This document shows positions 50,693 to 60,828 of a DNA stretch of 64,000 nucleotides, in pieces. Within the stretch, counting starts at the first letter, position 1; each line of letters starts with the position of its first letter. This stretch comes from Agaricus subrufescens (Eukaryota; Basidiomycota; Agaricomycetes; Agaricales; Agaricaceae), in the NCBI GenBank assembly GCA_029945375.1, contig CM057057.1, positions 3,844,001 to 3,908,000 on the forward strand. Reading direction: 5' to 3'. Made by a program: the position numbers and the translations under genes. The notes beneath the pieces are model-generated. The model saw nothing but the letters and a program-made list of their open reading frames with translations. It was not told the origin of the DNA and searched no databases.

Positions 50693-52914
50693 TTATATTG
50701 GAGGCTTTGGAAGAGCACGTCGAGATGATTGTACCGTAGTAGATGGATCCTTCTGTAGTGGCGGGACCGGTGGGACTACCTCCTGTTGATGGCTCACGGT
50801 TGTAATAGATTTACTCCTAGTACTTGCACGTTGCGAGTCTATTTCGACCCTATCGCTTCTCCTGGCACGACGGGCAGATGCTTGAGAAATACGAAGGGGC
50901 TCTACTCGCCGCGTTCCCGTCTGACCTGCATCGGTCAACAGCTGAGGTTCCCCAAATTGCTCCTGGTACTGAAGATACAGAAGCCATTCTTCGGGGTCAT
51001 CTGTGAGTGGGGCACCCAAACTCAACTTTCTGAACGTGTAGTCAGATTGTGTAGGTTGTTGTGTGGGTTTTGGAACCCGTGACTGTCGGTCATGTCGGTT
51101 TGTTTGAGTGATATTTCGATTCGGCTCTATCCGATCTTGTGAGTTTGTGGTTTCCCCCCGCCAACCGTTGGCCGTGATGGTAGCACCGTGTTCTAGATTA
51201 ATTTGCGATGGGTTCTGATGCTGCTGCGGTCTAGCTTCGGTGTCTAGGGATCGGGTGTATTTATGTGTTGACTGCATGGGAATTTGGTTTGAGTCATGAA
51301 TACCCACGTCAGTTGTATTTGGTCCAGGAATGACCGGTGCCTCGTCGTAGCGTGATCTGAAGATATCAATGTAGCCAGGAGGATCAGTTGAGGGACCGCT
51401 ACTCTGGCGTGAATGAATGTTGGCGTGACTGATAGTAGATAGTGAAAGTGGGTTGTGTCCTGAGAAGATTTCGGGAAGCGGTTTTGAGAAACGAGAGCGA
51501 AGTTGTGGTCTTGGTCGAGAATAGATACCATGACTCGTAGAGTTGCCTGGATTGTGAATTTGTGCTGGCTCTGCCAGGCGCAGTGGGGCGAGAACGTCAG
51601 TCGCCCGATTATTGGAATATACGGAGGTTTCTGCATTAGTATAGGCGTCCGGGGGCTTTGCGTACCCGGGATATTGAGTTCTGGGTGGGGCAGGAAATTC
51701 TCGTAGTACGTCGTCTGTACTCCCTGCTGCCTGGAGAGCGGGTGGAGGGAAGGGGACGGTCGGGAGTTCAGGTATAGGCTCCCTGGGAGGTAGAGTCGGG
51801 GGATCGTTTCGGGGCTGAGGTCGGGGAGTAGAGATCTGGTTGGTGAGATCTATACGGGAGGGTACTGGACTTGGATCAATATACACCGCCGCCGATCTGG
51901 GTTGCTGGAGACGCTGGTCCTTGTAGACTAGATCTTGAGATCGCGGTTGTAGTGTCTCCGTAGCAGTAACCGAGGCCAAGTTGATGGATTTGTCAAGAGG
52001 ACGATTTCGACTCTCTTCTGGATTCCATGCGGCACGACGGAGCACTGTATGGCGGCGGACGCGCAGCACGTAGATAGCGACTACAATGAATATTGCAATG
52101 GCCACGACGAATAAGGCAGACAAGAGGCCAATTATGGTATTCCATTTTGAATCATCAGCTGCAGGAGGCTGTGTAGGTATAGGGGTGGATTGGCTGCGCC
52201 GGGGTAGAATGGCATTGGTATTGCTGAATGAGTCAATGTGATGCCGGCACATATGAACACGAATATCAGAGGTAACTACAGCGAGTTGTTAAGCCGTGTG
52301 CTGTAAGATACGTTGAACTCGCACCTTTATCCAGAGGCAGATACTCTGCGAATGAAAAGGTGACTGTTCCATACTCTTGAAATCTCCGGTCGTAAATGTT
52401 GTATAGTTCCAAAGATAAATTTTTCTTTGGGGGTATTGAAAGGGAAAAGATGCAACTCTACAGGACACTCAGAACCTATGGCTGGAGAAACTGGAAAATT
52501 GCCTGCTTACAGGTTGGTCATCTATTAAGGAGGGGATGGAAGGGTCGTATCCATCAGCAATTTCAAGACCGCCACCGCCGTTGACAAGGTGGACTCCATA
52601 GAGAGCTGTACCAGCACGTCTATGGCCGTAAACTTTGACGAGCGATGTATGGCCTTGTCGAGAGAGTGAGAACGGTGTGCAAAGTAAAAGAATGACATGA
52701 AATATTCACGGGGTACTTGAAGGTTCAGAAAGAGTCCCGGAGAAGCAGCAGAGAGAAAAGCGTAGGTTGAGTTTCCGCTCGCGGTATAGCTGAGCGAGGA
52801 AGGAGGGTCAATGTCCGAGGCACACACGCGCTTGACCGGCGTCCAGGCACGGGAGCCAGAGATGTGCAGGATAAGATGGGAAAGAAAGAGACAAGGTACT
52901 AGGAGAGAAAGCAT
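50693..52914 (-). CDS. single-pass membrane protein with long cytosolic tail, unknown function
   Basis: Starts at 52914 with a signal peptide (MLSLLVPCLFLSHLILHISG, cleavage likely after SRA) and a short ectodomain of about 170 residues across three or four exons, including WTPVKRVCASDIDPPSSLSY and SNTYAFLSAASPGLFLN-like sequence. A single membrane helix follows in the last exon, WNTIIGLLSALFVVAIAIFI, with a basic stop-transfer YVLRVRRHTVLRR. The cytosolic tail, about 440 residues, is Pro/Arg/Gln-rich and disordered (PPTLPPREPIPELPTVPFPP), with one more ordered motif, LTDDPEEWLLYLQYQEQFGE, and the end SRRALPKPPI. It looks like a sensor or scaffold: type I topology, many PxxP motifs. No named domain recognised. 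Confidence 0.75.
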
Positions 52915-53163
52915 AGCTGGCCGATGGCAGACATGAGACGGTGGGGGAGAAAGAGGGACGGCTGCGACAGCATCACGGTTGGGCGAGGTAAAGGCAGTGG
53001 CATCTATCAGCAGATAATAATAGCGGCGGGGGCTATTTTTGGGCGCGGACAGACATCACATGACCCGCCAATCCCCCTAACTTGAGCGACAAGCCATGGG
53101 CCGGGCAATGCGCTGCTCTCCCTAGCCCGCCCCAGCCTGCCCCAGCCTGCCCACAGATTCCCC

Positions 53164-55057
53164 ATGTCCGCCCGGAGGCTCGTCCCCATCAAGCGCGGCC
53201 ACGGCGAGCCCCTCTCCCGCGCCGACCTCCAGTACGACCTCCTCCATCGCATCTTCTCCGACACCCACCCCGTATTCACCGATCCATGGCCCGCTTCCAC
53301 GCTCGCCGTGGCGCCCAAGCTGACGTTCAGGGAAGTCTACATCAAGGCCCTGCTCAATTCGACAAAGACCACCAAGGCCTTCCGAGACAAGCTGGCCGAA
53401 TCAGACACCTTTGCCGAGGACTTTGCTATGATAGCCCTCCTCGTTAATGTGGGGCGTATCAACACCACCATGAGCTGTCAGTCCCTTCTCGAGCCCGCGT
53501 GTGCTGTTCATTCATTTAGCACTCCAATTAGTCTTTCCGGAAATGAAGACCACCATCCGCTCCTACCATCCGGTTCCCGCGCTCCAGAGGACCTCTGGCA
53601 ACCTCCAGGACGCGCCCCGCATCAAACACATCCTCAAGTCTGTGCCCCTCGAGAGTGAAACCAACGGCCCCTCGCATCTGCCTGCCGACATCCTCTCACG
53701 TTTGGTTGGTCATCTATATCATACTGCAGTACCCCTCCATCTCCAACGGATCTTTTCAGAGCTCCGGACACGTACCCCCAACAACGGTCACGAATCTCAT
53801 CTTTGTCCTGGCCAATCACTCTTCAGTATGTACCTGTTGTCGACGGCCACCATACATTCTGAACTCTGTTTTGTTGACACCCCATCAACAGACCATCGGC
53901 CAATTGTATCTTCCCGGAAATATCGACTTTATAGATCTCTTCATGCGCACAGATCTCTCTTCGGAAAGCCGTGCGAATGCATTTTTGTGGCTCTGTTTCA
54001 ACTACCTGGAGGGGCCTTCTTTGGAAAGTGAGAACGATTGCGGTAGCGACGTCATTGTCAACCCTTTCGGCGATCACATGGAAGATGGGAAATTACCTTT
54101 TGTGCACCTTACAGCGGAGGAGATAGCGTTGGAGAATGTCGACCCATCTGATGAGCTCAGGCGTGCAGAAAAACTGATGGAACACCGGGGTATCCTTTTG
54201 CAAGGTCTCCAATCCAAGGACAAAGATAAAACCACTCCGAGTGCTAGTGACAGTGTTGCTGATGATAACAATAACGATGACGGGCTAGGTTTAGGCGGAG
54301 AGGAAATTCCCTTAGTCCCAAAGGGCAAGCGAAAACGTGAGAATCCTCCCACAACCAAGATTTCTCGCAACGCCACCAAGGACCAGAAGGCTGCGGGAGA
54401 CAAAATGGCCAAAAGTCGTAAATCCAAGGGGAGAGCAGTTGGGAACGCTGCTGAGCCCACTGAGGATCCGGGCCCCTCAACTCGTATGTCCCCCTTCTGC
54501 CTGACTCGTTTGAGGTTGACTGGTCAAATGATATTGTATGACTAGGAGCAACTCGCCAGCGCGTCATCAGCATGCGGAATCAATACCCATCGCACGAACC
54601 TTCATTTCCGACACCTTCAGACACGCTAGAACTCGAAACAAACAATCGATTTGCACCTTATCCCAGAGAATTAACATCATTGGGGCGCTCCTCGGACATT
54701 TATCACGCAGCGCGAGCAAGACGTCCAGCACCCTCCAGATCATTTTTGCAGCGTAAGTTCCAGAGTATTCATTCCTTGTAATGGTGGGTGAAACTGATTC
54801 CGTGTGTCAGATGCTTGGCTCAAGGCAACAACTGTCGACCCCTTGGCTGATTCTGATGATGAGGGCGATGAATTCATCCGCTATGAATATAGTAAGCCAA
54901 GCGCTTATCACCGTCTAATCTGATGGGTTGACTAATTTTGGGTTCAGTGCAACGGCTTCGTGTCATTACTGGGATTCGCGGAACACCCTTTTCAGATTCC
55001 GCTCAGCTAGGCCAACCTCCGCTATTGGAGTTGAGTCACCACGCACAGTCTCTATAA
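53164..55057 (+). CDS. Ino eighty subunit 1-like protein, copy B
   Basis: Second Ies1-like protein of the window. Exon 1 begins MSARRLVPIKRGHGEPLSRA with DLQYDLLHRIFSDTHPVFTD. It continues LTFREVYIKALLNSTKTTKA, IALLVNVGRINTTMS, then MKTTIRSYHPVPALQRTSGN and LQDAPRIKHILKSVPLE. Later exons read PPTTVTNLIFVLANHSS, joined to TIGQLYLPGNIDFIDLFMRT and SRANAFLWLCFNYLEGPS, NPFGDHMEDGKLPF, ENVDPSDELRRAEKLMEHRG. An acidic DDNNNDDG and basic KGKRKRENPP tail follow, then a Ser/Arg-rich part with LADSDDEGDEFIRYEY and the end LELSHHAQSL at 55055-55057. Most blocks align one-to-one with copy A; the tail differs (acidic/basic versus His/Gln-rich). Which copy keeps the ancestral INO80 role is unknown. Confidence 0.75.
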
Positions 55058-55634
55058 TTTATTCATTTCCTCTTGACTCTCTTAAATTAACTGATCCGCA
55101 AAAAGTTTTCCATGTCATTATGTATTGTATTTCCATTTCCAATTCGACTGGTATAATAGTTTGGGACCTGTTCCACACACTATCGTCATCCAAACCCTGC
55201 GATAAAAAGCAACCGAGAAATTGTATTACAACCAATATGCACAAGTGAAGGTGACCCTACCTACAAAAACGAGAAGAAGAAAAAAAAGAACAGCTAATGT
55301 AAAAAAAAAAAAAAAGGAACAAAAGCGGGGAAATGAACACAAAAAAAAAGGCGGAAGAATTGAACACCCATGCTAGGAAATGTCTGAACATAGAAAAAAG
55401 GGTTTAAGGAAGCGGCAGATGGTCACAAATGGGGAAGCAGATAAGAGGATATACGAAGAAAGAAAGAAAAAAAAGGTATGAACTTGCAATAGAACTACAT
55501 GGATGCATCCAAAGAAAAATTGAAAACCCCCCGGTCTCACCGATCAATTCCTTGTTGATGTACAAGACACCCGAACAGATGAGGTCAGTCAATGAAAATC
55601 CACAAGACACCAGTTTCTTATCCTTGATCATTCA
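55058..55634. other. intergenic region (convergent 3' flanks)
   Basis: About 575 bp between convergent stops. The centre is very A-rich on the plus strand, with a 15-A run at 55301-55315 and many AAG/AAAG repeats. No gene seen. Confidence 0.6.
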
Positions 55635-58563
55635 CTAGTCTTCAAGAACCTTTTCACTCCTTTTAACGTACTTGTCAAGCAGGAGGGCAAGATCTCGTAT
55701 CACAAACGTCAGGACCACGCTTGTGAAAAACTCTGAAGCCCGTCGAAGCTTTTGTTCTGTCGAAGCTTTGGTGTCACTGGGGAACGCAGAATAAGCCGGG
55801 GCAATTGGCTGTGCCCATATGGCTTTAGTGTGCTCATCGAGCAACTGAGAGTTCTGTAGCAGTTTTCTCAAGTTGTGCATGTAAGCCGTCGGTGAATCAA
55901 CACCACTGGGAAAATTTTTGGATTAGAAAAAGAAACTCAAGAAGGGTACAGAACTTACTTCTTTCCGTTGGTCAGTTTGTCAAATTGTCGACTCAACTTG
56001 TCACTCCATGTCGTCTTCTTCAAAGCAAAACCCTCTCCTACTCCCAGTTTCTTCCCAAAGTTAGCCACAATTCCATCGCATATATTTGAGAAATCCTCAA
56101 GCTTAGAGAGCCAAGCATTAGCTTCCTTTCCCCCAATACTGCCGATACCCATAGCCATTCCACTACTAACGTTGCCCGCGCCAAAGTATTCTGAACTGGT
56201 CAATTGGAGGTCCTCCAAGGCACCCTGCAGAATTTCCAGGACCCTGATCTTCTCAGCGATGTTGGACAACTTGACACCAGGTAGGGTCCAAACTTCGCTA
56301 GGAACATGTAATCGGCGCGTTATATAGCCTCCCGTCGGTGACATCATAGACGCAGCAAGTAAATTCATCATATAGTAAGGCTGGCGCAATGGGTCATTGG
56401 GAGGAGCAGGTAATGGTGCGGATGCCGGTGCAAAAGGCATAATCCCAACGGAAAATTGAGCAGAGACCAACGAAGGTAACATTGGTGTCCCTAATGTCGG
56501 TGACATCATTTCGTTTTGTGGTATAGCATTGACTGGAGGCATAGGGACCGGCTTTGAAGGGAAAGAAGGCTTTCTGCCACTGATACCATTAGAGCCAGCC
56601 GAAGGGGGTACAGGCGGCCGCTGCTCCATGGCGGCATTAATGATAGACGGTCGCCGCCCAGGCTGAGAGGACGACCTTGCTCTGCCTATTTGTGAACTTG
56701 TAGTTTGTGCAGGCAAGAGGGGAGGCACCGGCTTGGGAACAGATCCAGCAGATACATTCGAGTCTGGAGAGCCTGGACGAGATGGTAGCGAAGTTTTGTT
56801 CCTCCGTTGGTGGATCGTCCCATGAATGGGTGGATTAATGATAGGGACTGATTGCGCAGCTGTAGATTGTTGCGGTTCTGGTCGTACAACAATCGATGGC
56901 CCACGAGACCTCGAGTGGGCATTGTTTCCGTGACGAGGAGATGCAGAGCCTTTGGATACGTGTATGCTGGTCCGAGGTGTGTCAGTCGTATCCGCAGAGC
57001 TTGTCGGAGATGGAATCGGTGGCAGGGGATGAGAGTCGCGTTTACTACTCTGGAGAGCATCTACGATAACATCTGCATCATCGGGGGGAATGCCAGTGTC
57101 TTCCTCTTCTAGTGTTCCCAAATTTGACACACCACGTGGAACCTGATCAGGTTGATACTTCGTCTCTGGCCGTGAGGTAGAGTGCGCATACGTAGTATCA
57201 GAATGGGGCTCCACAGTAGCAGCCGGCGCGGGAGGGAGAGAATTTGTTGGGGGAGGCTGCGCCGGTGGCAGCTGCGATGGGGCTCGAGGCCTTTTTAGAG
57301 GAGAGATCCGCGGGGCGGGAGTGACAACAGTCGGTGGTGGTGGTTGAAAGGGCTGTTGATATGGTGTGATTGCGTAAGGGTGTTGCGAAGTTGAAGAAGG
57401 TAGACCGGATACAAGACTGTTGATGAGAACAGATTCGTCCAGTGTTATGGACGTTCCAACAGGTTGCAAAGTATCATTCGCGTCGTCTGGGGGGTACTCT
57501 ACCCCATTGTGCTGCGCGTCTTCCTGTAAATGAATGGTCTTGAAAGACGCATGTGGTATCTGAGGGGAATTCTCCGTGGAAGGTAGGACAGAATGAATGG
57601 GTGTGTTGGTGTGGGTTGATGACACTGATTGAGATGGAGGGTACAGGGAAGAACCCGAATAAGGGACAGGTGGTATGCTGTATATGATACTTAAAATGTT
57701 CATGCGATCTGCATATGTGTCATGCTGTACTCGCGGTATCAATAAAATGCTTAGGGATAGAGGTGAAAGACTCGTACGATATTTTGTAACCGTCGCACTT
57801 CTTCTTCTTGGGCTGCTACGCTACGCCGCCTGCGGCCGCGACGAGATTCGGTGCTATCTTCTCCCCTGCGAACTCTCTCCATGACTTCGCTCAGCAAGGC
57901 AACACTCCGAGCATATGCGTTGACAGCAGCTTCTGGGTCTTCATTGGTGAGGTCGAGCTGGACGGCTTCACGAGCGAGTTCGAGAGCCCGCGTTAAGGCC
58001 CTGCGTGAGGAGGGCCGCTGCTCAGTTGAAGGCGGAGAGAGGTGTTGAGATCGGCCTTGGTCATGTTGTTGCTCTGCCATTCGGGTGGAGGTGGGAAAAC
58101 CGGAAGAAGGGAGCTCGGGCAACTCGTCCGTGTCGGCAGCGGCCTGAAGCGGACTTTGGGAAGCTAGAGCAGAGGCGGTCTGGCGGATCTGGGAAGAGTT
58201 TGCAACCGCAGTGAGGTTCCCCGAGACCGTTGGTCGATTGAAGGAAGGAGAGCGTGTCCCTCGCGAATCCGTCTGTTGCCTTCCTGAGTGGGAAGGAATG
58301 TCATGCCAATCGGCTGTTGATGATGGGCCTAGACCAGTGGTCGATGAAGGTAGGCTGGGAATGGGGAGGTTCGGAGGCGGGGCAGCAGGGCGAATGTGTG
58401 CTGCAGACGAGCGACGTCGCTGGGGAATGGCGGGCAGAGGGGGCGCAGAGGGGGCGCTAGTTGGAGGCGCCGGCGATGTATACGACATGGGAGGCTGGGG
58501 CTGGTTCATCCAGTCGGCGTGCGCCTGATGGGGATTCATGCGAGGGGTGCGCTCGATCTGCAT
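55635..58563 (-). CDS. MIT-domain protein with conserved C-terminal domain
   Basis: About 930 residues. The start at 58563, MQIERTPRMNPHQAHADWMN, leads into a Pro/Ser-rich region; an upstream in-frame ATG at 58698 is possible. An MIT domain follows: RALTRALELAREAVQLDLTN, then EDPEAAVNAYARSVALLSEV, closing across an intron as RRLQNI-HDTYADRMNILSI, the usual HDTY-DR end. MIT modules bind ESCRT-III tails, so a role in endosomal sorting is inferred. A 400-residue disordered centre follows. The C-terminus is ordered and helical: LAASMMSPTGGYITRRLHVP, SEVWTLPGVKLSNIAEKIRV, LEILQGALEDLQL, then WLSKLEDFSNICDGIVANFG and LSRQFDKLTNGK. The last exon has YMHNLRKLLQNSQLLDEHTK and LLLDKYVKRSEKVLED. I do not know a name for this C-terminal domain. 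Confidence 0.82.
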
Positions 58564-58964
58564 GGGGAGGAGAAAGTGGGGAGGGAGATATGTTGGAGGG
58601 ACAAGGGGAGGGCCGAGACAGGCACACAAGCAGAGCTCCTGGTGCCTGCTCTTCCTAGGTGCTGCTTGTCTGTGAGAGAGGGGTGGATTGGCAACCAAGA
58701 GACAACCAAAACATCATCAATCCCACTTTCAAATCAATTCGCATGACAAATTTGCGATTCCGGGCGAATCCAATCTCACAAGGGATCTATTACAACCAGC
58801 TAACTTACTAACAAAAAGAATGTAATAAAGGCGAGGGAGTGTAGAATCATCATCCATTATTACCAGTCAGAAACGGAAAAGGAACGGGGTATATTCCATC
58901 GAAAGCTTTTTGTCCAAGCCTCTCCAACGGAAACTCAAACTGACACTCGGAAGGTGAATAGTAC

Positions 58965-60632
58965 CTAGTCGCGGAACTCGGACTGGGATCCCTGAGCTGC
59001 CAAACGGCTTTCCAGGTTTCTACACGGCGGATCAGTAATCAACCGGCACGCCAACGGCAATAAGCTCACCGGAGCGACTCCTCTTTGGCAAGCAATTCTT
59101 GTTTCTTCTCGTTGATCTGCCGTTGCATCCTAAGTTCGGCCTCACGCAACTGTTGTTTATAGACATTTAACAAACATTCCAGTGTGCTGAACAAGGCGGT
59201 ACCTTTTCCTCCTCTTTGCGGAGCTGTTCCTCCTTCAGGCGAACGCCCTGAGTGGCGAGTTCCTCGGGGAGCAAAGAGCTGTCACTGAAAAGACGTAATT
59301 AGAGCCACCCGTCACAATCACGTCAAGACGCATTCTCACTGTTCAGTATGGACGGTCCTAGAAAGTTTCTCAGTACGATATGTCTCGTAGAGGACGTCGT
59401 GAGTCAAGGACTTGAGGTCAGCGAGGTGAGAGCTAGTTGAGGCTTTTAGAAACAATACACTGTTAGGGGACATGCAAAACTCACTTCAAGAGAGCACTCC
59501 TGAGGCGACTGAAGTCAGAGTGTTTGGGATTATCCACCTCGGCAACACCCCAGGGGTAAATCCTCGCGCGTACAAGCTGCCCGTCGATGTCGACTTCTTC
59601 CTCAGAGCCTATGACAGCAAACGGCATCATAGCCTGTCACAAATATGTAAGTCTCGCCTGTTCTTTCGTCATTGCGTCGTAAATCGCGTCACGTACTCGA
59701 AGTTCACTGTTGTCTTGGATAGTTTCCTCATCGTCTTCCTCAACATCATACGGGAAGTTGTAAACGGGGATATCGTAATATTCGATATCTTGCATAATCT
59801 TGGGCGAGCATCAGATAGTTATAAGGAGTAAGCTGGCAATACAATCTTACCCTTTTCTTGAACCCTTTGAGTTCGCTTGGGGTTAGGGTATCAGCCTTGC
59901 CAATGACTGGTATGACGTTGACGCGCGGAGAAAGGCGGCGCATGAGTTCAATGTCCATTTCACGTAGTCTAAAAAAAAGATGATAATTTAGCAATACTCA
60001 GGAGACTATGGCAAACACCTACGCATGGCCGGTAGGAGGGATGAAGTAGAGAAGGGCGTGGACGCGATTGTCCCGGAATCTCGGATTACGTTTGATACGA
60101 GATTCTTCAGCCAGGATATCATCGTATTGGCGCTCGAGGTATCCGACAATTTCCTGGAAACTAGGGAATGTGAGCTGACATTTCAACAAATATTGACATA
60201 ACGTACGCAAACTCGTTATTAATATTTTCACCAAATCCGGGAGTATCAACTATGGTGAGAGCAATGCGAACGCCGTCCTCGTCCAAGTCTAAAAATGTAC
60301 GCTGAATAGAAGCAGACAACGCGTGAATAAGTTGACAGACCGATAGTCACTGGCTTAATCTTTATGCCTTCTTCAGTGTGGGCAGACGCAGGATCATCAC
60401 AGATTTTGTGCGAGAGGACTTCCGACTCGCATAGCGTATTCACAAAAGTGGTGCGACCAGTGCCGGAAGTGCCTGAAATGTATTTGGAGAGAAAAAAATC
60501 AAACACCGCAAATGTGGAGGTGACACGAGAGCCACCGTGTCACCAACGACTAAAATACGTACCAACCACCATGACGGTGAACTGGACACCTTTCTTGGCC
60601 TTGTTTCCTCTGCGTCTGCCAGCGAAAGACAT
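58965..60632 (-). CDS. CDC11: septin, Cdc11/AspA type
   Basis: GTPase-fold filament protein that assembles at septa and hyphal branch sites. Starts at 60632, MSFAGRRRGNKAKKGVQFTV. The P-loop across the first intron is VVGTSGTGRTTFVNTLCESE, with Arg in place of the usual Lys, as in Cdc11-type septins. Then VDTPGFGENINNEF (G3), VHALLYFIPPTGHALREMDI, and the G4 motif NVIPVIGKADTLTPSELKGF. The septin-unique region includes IEYYDIPVYNFPYDVEEDDE, MMPFAVIGSEEEVDIDGQLV, RIYPWGVAEVDNPKHSDFSR and HDVLYETYRTEKLSR. A C-terminal coiled coil (RLKEEQLRKEEEK, LRMQRQINEKKQELLAKEES) ends SQSEFRD at 58965. About ten introns. NFPYDVEEDDEET supports Cdc11 over Cdc3, Cdc10 or Cdc12. Confidence 0.93.
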
Positions 60633-60828
60633 TGGAATGTGAAAATATGGGAACCGTCTGCGGTAGTTGGGGAAGGGAGAGAGTTGGTGTTGATGCGTAT
60701 TATTTGGCTTAAAACTCCGCCTCGCCCTCCTTTCACACAATTCTGGCGCCAAACAGCGGACACACTCATTTCAGACGCCTCTGGGGAGACCCTATCTTCC
60801 TAGACAGCGAGGAGGCATACAGTTCTCC

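Noticed and set aside
55301..55315. 15-A run as a retrotransposon poly-A tail
   Set aside because: No reverse-transcriptase fragment or target-site duplication nearby; the whole convergent 3' flank is A-rich.
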